Below, piece by piece: positions 7,977 through 16,242 of a DNA stretch of 64,000 nt (the stretch's first letter is position 1; the number at the start of each line of letters is the position of its first letter). Under the pieces are notes generated by a model, which was not told the origin of the DNA, ran no database searches, and saw only the letters and a program-made list of their open reading frames with translations. Where the stretch lies: the NCBI RefSeq assembly GCF_013267595.1, contig NZ_CP054010.1, positions 1,334,811-1,398,810 on the forward strand, read 5' to 3'. The position numbers were made by a program, and so were the translations under genes. This DNA comes from Prevotella melaninogenica. GTDB lineage: Bacteria > Bacteroidota > Bacteroidia > Bacteroidales > Bacteroidaceae.

Positions 7977-8175
7977 AGCCCCACCCGACCTCTACAGCCC
8001 CACCCGACCTCCCCGAAGGGGGAGGAGGCAAGTTTGCAAGTATTTTGCAGAAATTATCTGTGAAAAGAGTCAAAAGTTCTTATCCTCTTATGTGCGCATA
8101 GGCACTCCCCTCCCTTCGGAGGGGCTGGGGGAGGCTCCTCCTCCCCCTTCGGGGAGGCTGGGTGGGGCTTCTTCT
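7977..8175. repeat. Complete composite palindromic element
   Basis: Inverted GC-rich ends (GCCCCACCCGACCTCCCCGA at the left, its complement at the right) flank a core with GCAAGTTTGCAAGT and CTTATGTGCGCATAGGCACTC. The same core lies inside tex at 14330-14405 and, in part and inverted, at 12690-12665. This copy best shows the whole structure: hairpin, AT-rich core, hairpin. With the promoter beyond it, it fills the 308 bp before infC. Confidence 0.8.
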
Positions 8176-8215
8176 TTTATTTTTCCTCTTTATATAAAAA
8201 ATATAACTAAAACGC

Positions 8216-8246
8216 TTGGATAATCGGTTGGAAAATAGTAACTTTG
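8216..8246 (+). promoter_or_regulatory. Promoter of infC-rpmI-rplT
   Basis: A TTG at 8216-8218, a 20-bp spacer and TAACTTTG at 8239-8246. The expected transcription start is about 8253, giving a leader of roughly 30 nt before infC. It lies just past the palindromic element at 7977-8175. Confidence 0.7.
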
Positions 8247-8284
8247 CACGCGTTTAGCGAATTTAAACACATTAAAATAGTTGA

Positions 8285-8965
8285 ATGAAGAATGACAAAA
8301 TGAAAATGAAGTACCGCGTGAACGAGCAGATTCGCGTTCGGGAAGTACGTGTGGTAAGTGATGATGGAGCTGAGGTTATGCCTACGCGAAAAGCGTTGGA
8401 ATTGGCTCAGAGAGAGGGAGTTGACCTTGTGGAGATTTCTCCTAACGCACAGCCACCGGTTTGTCGTATCATCGACTATTCTAAGTTCCTCTACCAGCAG
8501 AAGAAGCATCAGAAGGAGATGAAGCAGAAGCAGGTGAAGCAGGAGGTGAAGGAGATTCGTTTCGGTCCTCAGACGGATGAGCATGACTATAAGTTTAAGC
8601 TCAAGCATGCGCAGGAGTTCCTCAATGCAGGTAATAAGGTACGCGCATACGTGTTCTTCCGTGGTCGTTCGATTCTGTTTAAGGAGCAGGGCGAGGTGTT
8701 ATTGCTTCGTTTCTCCAACGATCTTGAGGAGCTTGCAAAGGTAGAGCAGCTTCCGAAACTCGAAGGCAAGAAGATGTTCCTCTATCTTGCACCTAAGAAG
8801 GCAGGTGTTGCCAAGAAGAGTCAGCAGAAGCGCGACCGTGAGGAGGCAGAGGCTGGCGCAAAGGCAGGTGCTGAGGGTGTCAGCGAGGAGCCAAAGACGG
8901 ATGGCGGCTTGTTCGCCAACGCTAAGAATGGTGCTGACGCATTGAAGAAACTGAATATTGACTAA
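8285..8965 (+). CDS. infC: Translation initiation factor IF-3
   Basis: IF-3 binds the 30S subunit, keeps it apart from 50S and proofreads start codon choice. The N-domain ([15 protein letters not shown] ... [20 protein letters not shown]), the Lys-rich linker helix and the C-domain ([20 protein letters not shown] ... YVFFRGRSI) are all present. Length is 226 residues against about 175-180 in E. coli; the excess is a charged Ala/Glu/Lys tail common in Bacteroidota. The ATG at 8285 is used, with a second in-frame ATG at 8300 and a third at 8306 just before YRVNEQ. It leads the usual infC-rpmI-rplT operon. E. coli autoregulation through AUU does not apply because the start is ATG. Confidence 0.97.
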   Translation: MKNDKMKMKYRVNEQIRVREVRVVSDDGAEVMPTRKALELAQREGVDLVEISPNAQPPVCRIIDYSKFLYQQKKHQKEMKQKQVKQEVKEIRFGPQTDEHDYKFKLKHAQEFLNAGNKVRAYVFFRGRSILFKEQGEVLLLRFSNDLEELAKVEQLPKLEGKKMFLYLAPKKAGVAKKSQQKRDREEAEAGAKAGAEGVSEEPKTDGGLFANAKNGADALKKLNID

Positions 8966-9082
8966 CGCCCGTTGGGCTGTCTCCTCGGTAAGAGGGGGGC
9001 GAAATGGGCAACCTGTGCGTAACGTCTTGGTATATACGTTGCCACAGATGAATATAAATAACAATTTTAAAATTTAAAAAAA

Positions 9083-9280
9083 ATGCCAAAACAGAAGACA
9101 AATTCCGGCGCGAAGAAGAGATTCACGTTCACCGGTACTGGTAAGATTAAACGTCATCACGCTTACCACAGTCACATTCTGACTAAGAAGACAAAGAAAC
9201 AGAAGAGAAATCTTGTTCACCAGACGCTCGTGGATGGTACAAACTTGAAGCAGGTACGCGACTTGCTCAATCTCCGTTAA
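9083..9280 (+). CDS. rpmI: 50S ribosomal protein L35
   Basis: A 65-residue basic protein starting [14 protein letters not shown], the L35 signature, with the [19 protein letters not shown] core. It is a late-assembly 50S protein. It follows infC after 117 nt that include no clear terminator, and is 36 nt before rplT. The family is normally 60-66 residues, so this is full length. Confidence 0.97.
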   Translation: MPKQKTNSGAKKRFTFTGTGKIKRHHAYHSHILTKKTKKQKRNLVHQTLVDGTNLKQVRDLLNLR

Positions 9281-9316
9281 TTCATTAGTCAAACAAATTA
9301 AAAGGAAAGAAAAACT

Positions 9317-9661
9317 ATGCCAAGATCAGTCAATCATGTTGCTTCAAAAGCAAAGAGAACAAGAATTCTGAAGCAGACTAAGGGTTACTATGGTGCCCGT
9401 AAAAATGTTTGGACGGTAGCAAAGAATACCTATGAGAAGGGTTTGACTTATGCTTATCGTGACCGTCGTAACAAGAAGCGTAACTTCCGCGCATTGTGGA
9501 TTCAGCGTATCAATGCTGCTGCTCGTCTTTATGATATGAGCTACAGCCAGTTGATGGGTGCATTGCACAAGGCTGGTATCGAGATCAACCGTAAGGTGCT
9601 CGCTGACCTTGCTGCTAACAATCAGGAAGCTTTCAAGGCTATTGTTGACAAGGTAAAGTAA
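9317..9661 (+). CDS. rplT: 50S ribosomal protein L20
   Basis: A 114-residue protein starting [18 protein letters not shown], with [15 protein letters not shown] and [20 protein letters not shown], the conserved L20 blocks. It binds 23S rRNA early in 50S assembly. In many bacteria L20 represses its own operon, but I see no obvious rRNA mimic in the 117-nt infC-rpmI spacer. It is last in the operon, followed by a terminator at 9707-9738. Confidence 0.97.
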   Translation: MPRSVNHVASKAKRTRILKQTKGYYGARKNVWTVAKNTYEKGLTYAYRDRRNKKRNFRALWIQRINAAARLYDMSYSQLMGALHKAGIEINRKVLADLAANNQEAFKAIVDKVK

Positions 9662-9706
9662 ATTAATGACGCTCACGGACGTGGGCACTCGTTATAACGG
9701 AATGGA

Positions 9707-9738
9707 GCTGTCGCCTGAAAGGGTGGCGGCTTTTTTTT
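9707..9738 (+). terminator. Intrinsic terminator of infC operon
   Basis: The stem GCTGTCGCC / GGTGGCGGC (with G-U pairs) is followed by eight T residues. It lies 45 nt after the rplT stop. Confidence 0.8.
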
Positions 9739-9739
9739 A

Positions 9740-9871
9740 GAAAGCCCCACCCGACCTCCCCGAAGGGGGAGGAGCAGTCTTCCCCCAACCCCTCTCCGAA
9801 GGGAAAGAAGAAACCTCACCCCCAACCCCTCTCCGAAGGGAGAGGGGCGTGAACAGCGTGTTATCCCTATA
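9740..9871. repeat. GC-rich palindromic element, three hairpin units
   Basis: Three hairpin units in the same orientation. The last one (about 9812-9871) is complementary to 9926-9985, so the two flank the start of the next gene as arms of a long inverted repeat. Confidence 0.8.
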
Positions 9872-9895
9872 TAATTAGATGATTCTGTGGTAAAA

Positions 9896-10756
9896 ATGAA
9901 AAAAGCAAAGAAGAAGTCCCTGAACATAGGGGTATCTCGCTATTTACTCCCCTCTCCTTTCGGAGAGGGGTTGGGGGTGAGGCTGGGGGTGTCTCAGTGC
10001 TTACTCCCCCTCTGTATTACCTTGCTTCGGTCAGTGACCGTTGGTTCGGAGAAGGGGGTGAGGCTCTTGTTCAGATACATTGTGGCGATTCTGCTGCTCG
10101 TTGTAGGAGTGGGGCAGGGGGCGCATGCGCAATATGTGATAACGAAAGAGACTGCGAGGTGTCTGACGAAGCAGGATTCTTTGTTGTCGGATAATTTTGG
10201 GCAGAAAGTTGATGGGCAGCTTAGGAGTTCTTATCGTGCTGATACTGTAAGTCTTATTGACAAATACTTTCGCAGGGGTATGTCGAGAAAGGGCATACTG
10301 ATGATTCCTAAGGGTAAACGACCTGCACCCGAAACCTATTTGAAACGAAGATATATAAGGCGACATCTGAAGAATTTTAAGGCAGGTGCATCGTGTATCG
10401 TTTCGAAAGAATTGTTAGAACGGCATCATGGCGACTCTATCGGAAAGGCTGATAATAGTCAGTTTATCATGATGAAGTCGGAGATGGATAGTGTATTGAT
10501 GAGAAGTCATGGCGACTTGTCGCGCATCGAACATGAATTGGGAATCCCTGCAGGTGCGTGGAAACATCGGGTATTAGTAAGGATTGACATCCCCAAACCA
10601 AAGAAACTCAGGTTGAGGATGCCGTCGGGTAACGAAGTCGGAGCGAATGTGTTATGGCTTCCAGGTGGACTTCTACCTACTGGATATAAAGAAGCGGTGA
10701 TAGATAGGATTCCGAAAGGAAGATATAAAGCTTCGCTGATTGAGATTGTCAAATGA
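9896..10756 (+). CDS. Secreted hypothetical protein with repeat in its leader
   Basis: I do not recognise the family. I chose the ATG at 9896 (286 residues) over an in-frame GTG at 9887. Residues 1-10 are basic, residues 11-57 are translated palindromic repeat, and only then comes a signal-peptide core (YIVAILLLVVGVG) with a cut site near AHAQ. The mature part is about 215 residues, Arg/Lys rich, with an end (GYKEAVIDRIPKGRYKASLI) somewhat like the end of the 14994-15530 product. The secretion signal therefore sits about 60 residues from the start, which may impair export unless an internal start is used. Periplasmic or outer membrane location is inferred. Confidence 0.65.
   Translation: MKKAKKKSLNIGVSRYLLPSPFGEGLGVRLGVSQCLLPLCITLLRSVTVGSEKGVRLLFRYIVAILLLVVGVGQGAHAQYVITKETARCLTKQDSLLSDNFGQKVDGQLRSSYRADTVSLIDKYFRRGMSRKGILMIPKGKRPAPETYLKRRYIRRHLKNFKAGASCIVSKELLERHHGDSIGKADNSQFIMMKSEMDSVLMRSHGDLSRIEHELGIPAGAWKHRVLVRIDIPKPKKLRLRMPSGNEVGANVLWLPGGLLPTGYKEAVIDRIPKGRYKASLIEIVK
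9926..10064. repeat. Palindromic element inside a coding region
   Basis: In-frame copy within the 9896-10756 gene, orientation opposite to 9740-9871. It includes the GGTATCTCGC tail, the CTCCTTTCGGAGAGG hairpin, the CGGTCAGTGACCGTTGGTTCG block and a GGTGAGGC end. It is translated as a Pro/Ser/Gly-rich piece (LPSPFGEGLGVRLG ... SVTVGSEKG). Confidence 0.8.
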
Positions 10757-10849
10757 TAATATAGAAAGAATCTTAAAATTAAAGGTCGTTGCTTATACTT
10801 TTTCTGATTTAAATGTAGTAAATGGTGAATACTAATATGAAATAAAAGC

Positions 10850-11467
10850 TTAGTAAATTAGAGCTATTCGCCAAAGAGTTTTTATTGCTAAAATGGTTAT
10901 AAGAAGGCAAAAGATGCCCGCAATTATATAGGGTACTTTGCGTTGTTCCCAATAGTAGGTATTATTATTAACGAGTGTAATGGATCTTGATTTCATTTTT
11001 ATTGTGAGATTTTGATAGCTTAGATTGTCTTCCTTGTCACCATTTTGTAGGTTGAAGATGAAGTAGTTCCCATCAGCCTCTTTTCCTATGACAGAGTCTC
11101 CAACCACTTGTATATGTGTAATCTCATCAATGAGGTTTTCTTTCAACGGATCGTTTCTACTATTGATGTTAGCATACTCGGGCGTATCAACGGAGGTAAG
11201 TTCATAACCATTCTTTAGTGGGATACACCAGCCATCACCGATACCAATGTCAGAACCAAGAATGATAGCAATGATAATCATACACACAAAACTACTTACA
11301 GCGTATATCCCGATAAATACTCCTGGTGTGAGGAATGATAGAACCATCTTTCTCTTCCTTTGCCTTTTGCAAAGGAAGTAAGAGAAAGGTAACGTTATCA
11401 GTCCTAATATAAGGGATAGAACTACAAAAACGATTGCCCAGAAAATAAGAACAAAAAGCATTCCCAT
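10850..11467 (-). CDS. Hypothetical membrane protein
   Basis: A 205-residue protein with two N-terminal hydrophobic segments (about residues 5-32 and 46-72), a soluble part of about 100 residues and a C-terminal hydrophobic segment (residues 178-197). No family recognised. It lies 17 nt after the stop of the 92-residue membrane gene, in a minus-strand run of small membrane proteins downstream of tex, so co-transcription is likely. Confidence 0.6.
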   Translation of the reverse strand: MGMLFVLIFWAIVFVVLSLILGLITLPFSYFLCKRQRKRKMVLSFLTPGVFIGIYAVSSFVCMIIIAIILGSDIGIGDGWCIPLKNGYELTSVDTPEYANINSRNDPLKENLIDEITHIQVVGDSVIGKEADGNYFIFNLQNGDKEDNLSYQNLTIKMKSRSITLVNNNTYYWEQRKVPYIIAGIFCLLITILAIKTLWRIALIY

Positions 11468-11484
11468 AGGTTTTATTGATTATT

Positions 11485-11763
11485 TTAAAGGGAGAAGAGC
11501 AATCTTCCCTTGATATACTTAAAAATGAAGTGTATCGCTGTTGAGAGAATGTATATGAGGTTTAGTACCAGGAGATAAAACCACCATGTGAGACCTGCTC
11601 CATATTCTGAATGAAAGAAGAAGAGGTAATAGAGTGGGAGAGAGTAACCTAATAATACAATAGCTGATAAGATACCTGCTCTTTTCTGGCGATTGAATAT
11701 CTGATAGATTGTGAGGAGTGCGCAGATAATAGAGCTGATGTATAGTAATATATCTTCATCCAT
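11485..11763 (-). CDS. Small hypothetical membrane protein
   Basis: A 92-residue protein made mostly of three hydrophobic segments (about residues 3-21, 29-49 and 55-80). No recognised motif. The ATG at 11763 is 40 nt after the STM3941-like gene. Its two neighbours are also small membrane proteins on the same strand. Confidence 0.55.
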   Translation of the reverse strand: MDEDILLYISSIICALLTIYQIFNRQKRAGILSAIVLLGYSLPLYYLFFFHSEYGAGLTWWFYLLVLNLIYILSTAIHFIFKYIKGRLLFSL

Positions 11764-11803
11764 ATTATAGAGCTTATTACTAACTGTTGGGAGTTGTTAA
11801 TTG

Positions 11804-12307
11804 TTATGGCTTTTGATGTTTTACCATGTTCAGTCTGCATAGCGTAAGTGCTTCTTCAGCTCGCCCATCCATCATATAGGCAGGGAAGGAGTAGAGGGCG
11901 TTGATAGTCTTGAGGTTATACTCCATTGTCTTGCGTTTTATCCATGAAGATTCGTTTGCGATAACCTTTTCAGGGTCTTTCATCTGAATGGTTATCAACC
12001 TGTTACCTTTAAAACGTATTAGGGAGAAGTCGGCTATCTCGTTCCATAATATTTCCTCAGCTCCGCAGATAGAGATACCTCTATCGGTAAATTCTATTTC
12101 TTTCTTATGGTTTATGAGAAGTTTTACCTTTTTATAAGCCATAAACAAACCGCCACCACCAAAGAAGATGATGGAGAGGATGCCAGCAACTCTTATTGTC
12201 CATAGTGGATAACTTGTGGTGGGGTCTTTTACGGTAAGGAGCCATACGCCCAAGGCGGTAAACGCGATACAACCTAAGTAGGCAAGGATTTTCTTTGTCT
12301 GATTCAT
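11804..12307 (-). CDS. STM3941 family membrane protein
   Basis: A 167-residue protein with two transmembrane helices at about residues 9-26 and 36-58, then a soluble PH-like part with FTDRGISICGAEEILWNEIADF, the stretch that resembles the STM3941 family. Function of the family is not known. The start is 5 nt after the tex stop, so it is probably co-transcribed with tex. Confidence 0.65.
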   Translation of the reverse strand: MNQTKKILAYLGCIAFTALGVWLLTVKDPTTSYPLWTIRVAGILSIIFFGGGGLFMAYKKVKLLINHKKEIEFTDRGISICGAEEILWNEIADFSLIRFKGNRLITIQMKDPEKVIANESSWIKRKTMEYNLKTINALYSFPAYMMDGRAEEALTLCRLNMVKHQKP

Positions 12308-12312
12308 ATATT

Positions 12313-14997
12313 TTATTGTTTTATATTCTTCATACTCAATGCGATACGTTTGCGACGCATATCGACTTCAACGACACGGACGCGGACGTGCTGATGAAGG
12401 CGGATGACTTGTGTGGGGTCGGTGACGAAGCGGTCGGAGAGTTGAGAGATGTGGACGAGTCCGTCTTGATGAACACCGATGTCGACGAAGGCTCCGAAGT
12501 TGGTGATGTTCGTCACGATACCGGGGAGTTCCATTCCTATGATGAGGTCGGAGAGGGTATGGACATTCTTGTCGAATTCGAAGACTTCAACCTCTCCACG
12601 GGGATCGCGCCCAGGCTTCTCAAGCTCGGTGAGGATGTCGTGGAGGGAAACCTCCCCCAACCCCTCCGAAAGGAGGGGAGCGCATAGGCGCTCACAAGAG
12701 GGTAAGGACTTTTTTAATTTATCTCCATCTTTCAGCGAACCGTTTCCAGCACTCCCCCTCTCCTTTCGGAGAGGGGGGGGGAAGGTGAGGTATCTCTTGA
12801 CATCAATTTCTGCCAAGAGTTTCTTATTGCCAATGAGATCCTTTATCGTACATTTCAAGTCCTTTGCCATTTGCTCAACGATGTGATAGCTCTCGGGATG
12901 AACGGCGGAGTTGTCGAGTGGGTTCTTGGCATTGGGAATACGGAGGAAGCCTGCACACTGCTGGTAGGCAGTATCACCCAGACGCTTCACCTTCTTGAGT
13001 TGGGCACGTGAGGTAAAGGCACCATGCTCACGTCGGTAATCAATGATGTTGCGGGCAAGGGCAGGACCGAGTCCGCTGACGTAGGTGAGTAAGTGGAGGG
13101 AAGCCGTGTTGAGGTTGACTCCCACCTGATTGACACAACTCATCACCGTTTGGTCGAGTGAATGCTTAAGTTTTGATTGGTCGACATCGTGCTGATATTG
13201 TCCAACACCGATGCTCTTCGGGTCAATCTTCACGAGTTCAGCGAGTGGGTCCATAAGTCGTCTACCGATAGATATGGCTCCGCGTGTGGTTACATCCTCA
13301 TCGGGGAACTCCTCGCGAGCCACGGGTGAGGCGGAATAGATGGAGGCACCGTCCTCAGAGACAAGGAAGATGAACAAGGAAGACGCGAACCCTACTGGCC
13401 CAACTGGCCCCTCCCCCGACCCCTCCCCCATAGGGAGGGGAGTAGTATGTCCTGCTGATTGTGTTTTGCTATTAATTGGAGACGTATTATCTGTAAATTG
13501 CTGTTGTTTTTCTTCAAGCAAGTGACGGTAATCACTCCCCTCCCTATGGGGGAGGGGTGAGGGGGAGGGGCTGGTCGTAGTTGTAGTTTCGGTCGTTATT
13601 TTTTCCACAAACTCCTTACTCTCCCTGCTTGCCGTACCATTGCCAATGGCGATTGCCTCAATCTTATAAGTGTTTATCATCCTTTGCAGGGCTTCCGTGG
13701 CTTGTCTTACCTGATTACGTGGTGGATGTGGATAGATAATCTCATGATGAAGGAGGTTACCTTGTTCGTCAAGGCAAGCAATCTTACATCCGTTGGCAAA
13801 ACCGGGGTCGAGGGCGAGGACACGTTTCTGACCGAGTGGGGGAGAGAGGAGAAGCTGGCGGAGGTTCTCGGTAAAGACTTTGATGGCTTCTTCGTCGGCA
13901 CGCTCCTTGCTCAAGGCAGCAAATTCGTTTTCAATGCTCGGATTGATAAGACGTTTGAAAGAGTCTTCAACGACTTGAGTGACGAGGGTCTGACAAACTC
14001 CGTGTCCACGCACGAATTGGCGAGTGAGGCGTGAGATACATTCCTCGCCATCAATCGTGATGCTTACACGTAGCACGCCCTGTGCCTCGCCACGACGCAT
14101 AGCGAGCAGTCGATGGCTATTGCATCGGCGGAGAGGCTCGGAGAAATCGAAGTAATCAGCGAACTTCTGCGCCTCGTCGGTATCCTTCATCTTCTTGATG
14201 ACCTTTGATGTGATGACAGCCCCATGCTGGTAAGCTGTGCGGACGGTATTGCGTGCTTGCTGGTTCTCGGAGACAATCTCGGCAATGATGTCCAAAGCCC
14301 CCTCCGACTCCCCCGAAAGGGGGAGAGACAAGTTTGCAAGTTCTTTGCTGAGGTGTTGGGGAAGATTCAAAGTGCCCTTATTCTCTCGTGTGCGCATAGG
14401 CACTCCTCCCCTTTCGGGGAGGTTGGGTGGGGCTCCTCCCCCCTTTACTTCCCTTCGGTCAGTGACCGTTGGTTCGGAGGAGGCGGAGGGGGCTGTAGGT
14501 TTTTGGGCTTCTCTCATTATCGCCAACGCTAACGGCTCCAATCCTTGTTCACGGGCAATCTGCGCGCGTGTACGGCGTTTGGGTTTATATGGTAGGTAGA
14601 TATCTTCCAACTCTGTGGAATCCATACAAGCGTGGATTCTTGCTTCTAATTCTGGTGTGAGTTTCTCTTGCTCGCGGATTGTTTTGAGTATGGTCTCCTT
14701 ACGTTTTCCGAGTTCCTTCAAACGGTCATAAAGTTCGCTGATATCAGTTATCTGAACCTCATCAAGCCCCCCTGTCCGCTCCTTACGATAGCGGGAGATG
14801 AAGGGAATCGTACAGCCCTCGTTTAGTAAGGTGAGAACTGCCGATACGCTTTGGAGGGGAAGGGAAAGCGAGTGGGAGATGAAGGAAGCACCAGAAGCCC
14901 CCTCCGGCTCCCCCGAAAGGGGGAGAGCCCTATTTGCTGAGTGTTCGCTATTATTCTTTTGTTCGTTTTCCTTGCTGTATGGTGTTTGTCTAATCAT
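12313..14997 (-). CDS. tex: Tex-family RNA-binding transcription accessory protein with four inserts
   Basis: Tex is a cytoplasmic nucleic-acid-binding protein with a helical N-part, a YqgF/RNase-H-like domain, helix-hairpin-helix repeats and a C-terminal S1 domain. These are visible as IPFISRYRKERTGGLDE, RVLALDPGFANGCKIACLDE, VNLNTASLHLLTYVSGLGPALA and GIVTNITNFGAFVDIGVHQDGLVHISQL. It has 894 residues where the family has roughly 700-780. The surplus falls in four low-complexity pieces, at about residues 21-40, 167-236, 472-537 and 738-783. Each coincides with a palindromic repeat in the DNA, and all keep the frame. They lie between conserved blocks, so the protein may still work. The ATG at 14997 overlaps the stop of the upstream gene by 4 nt. 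Confidence 0.93.
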   Translation of the reverse strand: MIRQTPYSKENEQKNNSEHSANRALPLSGEPEGASGASFISHSLSLPLQSVSAVLTLLNEGCTIPFISRYRKERTGGLDEVQITDISELYDRLKELGKRKETILKTIREQEKLTPELEARIHACMDSTELEDIYLPYKPKRRTRAQIAREQGLEPLALAIMREAQKPTAPSASSEPTVTDRREVKGGGAPPNLPERGGVPMRTRENKGTLNLPQHLSKELANLSLPLSGESEGALDIIAEIVSENQQARNTVRTAYQHGAVITSKVIKKMKDTDEAQKFADYFDFSEPLRRCNSHRLLAMRRGEAQGVLRVSITIDGEECISRLTRQFVRGHGVCQTLVTQVVEDSFKRLINPSIENEFAALSKERADEEAIKVFTENLRQLLLSPPLGQKRVLALDPGFANGCKIACLDEQGNLLHHEIIYPHPPRNQVRQATEALQRMINTYKIEAIAIGNGTASRESKEFVEKITTETTTTTSPSPSPLPHREGSDYRHLLEEKQQQFTDNTSPINSKTQSAGHTTPLPMGEGSGEGPVGPVGFASSLFIFLVSEDGASIYSASPVAREEFPDEDVTTRGAISIGRRLMDPLAELVKIDPKSIGVGQYQHDVDQSKLKHSLDQTVMSCVNQVGVNLNTASLHLLTYVSGLGPALARNIIDYRREHGAFTSRAQLKKVKRLGDTAYQQCAGFLRIPNAKNPLDNSAVHPESYHIVEQMAKDLKCTIKDLIGNKKLLAEIDVKRYLTFPPPLRKERGSAGNGSLKDGDKLKKSLPSCERLCAPLLSEGLGEVSLHDILTELEKPGRDPRGEVEVFEFDKNVHTLSDLIIGMELPGIVTNITNFGAFVDIGVHQDGLVHISQLSDRFVTDPTQVIRLHQHVRVRVVEVDMRRKRIALSMKNIKQ
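12650..12785. repeat. Palindromic element inside tex (insert 4)
   Basis: Hairpin ends CCCCTCCGAAAGGAGGGG and CTCCTTTCGGAGAGG flank a core that includes GAGCGCATAGGCGCTC, matching the core end of the 7977-8175 element in inverted orientation. It adds about 45 residues between the HhH part and the S1 domain. Confidence 0.8.
13388..13583. repeat. Palindromic element inside tex (insert 3)
   Basis: Ends CCCTCCCCCATAGGGAGGGG and CTCCCTATGGGGGAGGGG surround a core with GATTGTGTTTTGCTATTAATTG and CAAGCAAGTGACGG. The same core type lies at 16143-16242, at the start of the L,D-transpeptidase gene. It adds about 65 residues near the YqgF-like domain. Confidence 0.8.
14292..14498. repeat. Palindromic element inside tex (insert 2)
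   Basis: Inverted ends (CCCCGAAAGGGGGAG and CCCTTTCGGGGAGG) flank a core with ACAAGTTTGCAAGTTCTTTGC and GTGCGCATAGGCACTC, shared with the intergenic copy at 7977-8175. A further GGTCAGTGACCGTTGGTTCGG block follows. It adds about 70 residues. Confidence 0.85.
14878..14936. repeat. Palindromic element inside tex (insert 1)
   Basis: A single hairpin unit GGCTCCCCCGAAAGGGGGAG within the first 40 codons of tex, giving the peptide ALPLSGEPEGASGA. The equivalent peptide in insert 2 is LSLPLSGESEGAL. Confidence 0.8.
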
Positions 14998-15530
14998 CTT
15001 TTAGATACAGATTTATGTCTTGTCTTAATCACGATTGTTGGATGTTTTTCCATCCGTGGATCGTTTACATAAGTAATGATGTTGACAGAGCCTATGTCCG
15101 TGGGCTTAATACCCTTTGGCAAAGCCTCCGTTATACGTTGGGGTGAGAGTTTGTAATCAATGATAGTCAACTTCTTTCGTGGTTTCCTTAGTTTACCGTT
15201 TATTACCCATTGTAGTTCTGCAAGCGAGTTGGTTCGCATGATGATGATATCTTTGGGTGATTTACAGAATGTGATGTTCTTCCCTTGCTTTATCTGCTCT
15301 TCTGCTACGAATGTCTGTATGGATTCGATGGCGTAGGGCGGAATAAGTCCCAGTCTTTTTGCCACAATCTCTTTGGCCGAATCCGACCGCATCTCGTCGA
15401 TGGTGACGTGCAGGAGGGAGTCGGGAAGGGGAGTGCCGTCAATGACACATAAGGTCTGCGCATGTGTGCTGAGAGTGGTGAGCACAGTCAGGATTATACA
15501 AGTCAGGATTCTTTTCAGGTTCAGTTCCAT
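14994..15530 (-). CDS. Hypothetical secreted protein upstream of tex
   Basis: A 178-residue protein with the ATG at 15530; a longer reading from a TTG at 15551 is unlikely. The signal peptide is MELNLKRILTCIILTVLTTL with a cut near THAQ. The mature part begins with LCVIDGTPLPDS and is alpha/beta, with no catalytic motif seen. The start of the mature chain resembles TonB-plug-like fragments found in Bacteroidota proteins, but this is weak. It overlaps tex by 4 nt (ATGA), so the two are translationally coupled although their compartments differ. Confidence 0.6.
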   Translation of the reverse strand: MELNLKRILTCIILTVLTTLSTHAQTLCVIDGTPLPDSLLHVTIDEMRSDSAKEIVAKRLGLIPPYAIESIQTFVAEEQIKQGKNITFCKSPKDIIIMRTNSLAELQWVINGKLRKPRKKLTIIDYKLSPQRITEALPKGIKPTDIGSVNIITYVNDPRMEKHPTIVIKTRHKSVSKR

Positions 15531-15553
15531 TATAATCTTTTTGTTTGTCAAGA

Positions 15554-16177
15554 TTATTCGTATGCATAAAGCAGGATAGGCTTCTTGCTCTTGTCACAAA
15601 GGGCTTCGATTTTCTTCAGCATAGCAGGGCTTGTAGTGAAGCATCCCCACGAAGCATCGGAGAGTGGGAGATAAGATGTGAGATGGTGCATAATGCCCAC
15701 GTATCGGGAACTATGGATGAGAATGTTTCTTCGACGTGCATTGCTGTTTGATGCATCCAACCCATCAAGGGCAAAACGCAACCCGACAGTAGCGGAATAG
15801 CCTTTCTCTGCAATCTTGAAAGCTCCGAGACTTGAGCATCTGCTTTCTTCCTTATTTGAGAAAACAGGTTTCCATGCACTGTTTCCCTTTCCTCTACCGT
15901 GTGCGCAAGGACCAGTGTCAAGCACGGATGAAGCCTTTAGGTCGATGATAGCCATTCGGTCCTCACCCGATGGGCGCGAAAAGTCTACGAGGATGCAATA
16001 GTCTTCGTTATACCCCTTTTCGTGACAGATTTCCCATACATCTTTGAAATAGCTTTGGAATGAATAGGGTTTTATTTTCCAATAGCCCTTTATGCTAAAG
16101 TTGAGGATTAGAAGAGAGAGAAGAAAGAAAAAGAAGAAGCGGCCTCTCCCCCCTTTTGATTGTGTTTTGCTTTTCAT
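15554..16177 (-). CDS. Murein L,D-transpeptidase catalytic domain protein (YkuD_2-like)
   Basis: A 207-residue protein with a basic head, a membrane anchor or signal segment FFFFFLLSLLILNF and a periplasmic catalytic domain. The domain shows SLGAFKIAEKGYSATVG, ILIHSSRY and the active-site DASWGCFTTSPAML, where the Cys is the nucleophile. Such enzymes act on peptidoglycan, forming or exchanging 3-3 links. The ATG at 16177 was chosen over a TTG at 16195. The first 12 codons (MKSKTQSKGGRG) lie in a palindromic repeat that also encodes SKTQSAG in tex insert 3. Confidence 0.85.
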   Translation of the reverse strand: MKSKTQSKGGRGRFFFFFLLSLLILNFSIKGYWKIKPYSFQSYFKDVWEICHEKGYNEDYCILVDFSRPSGEDRMAIIDLKASSVLDTGPCAHGRGKGNSAWKPVFSNKEESRCSSLGAFKIAEKGYSATVGLRFALDGLDASNSNARRRNILIHSSRYVGIMHHLTSYLPLSDASWGCFTTSPAMLKKIEALCDKSKKPILLYAYE

Positions 16178-16242
16178 TGCTGTATTTTTTTGCAAGTGAC
16201 GAAAAACACTCCTCCCCTTTCGGGGAGGTTGGGTGGGGCTTT
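16143..16242. repeat. Palindromic element between M3 peptidase and L,D-transpeptidase
   Basis: The core GATTGTGTTTTGCTTTTCATTG and GCAAGTGACGAAAAACAC is shared with tex insert 3. It is followed by CCTCCCCTTTCGGGGAGG and GGTTGGGTGGGGCT. It spans the start of the L,D-transpeptidase gene and ends at the M3 peptidase stop codon. Confidence 0.75.
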
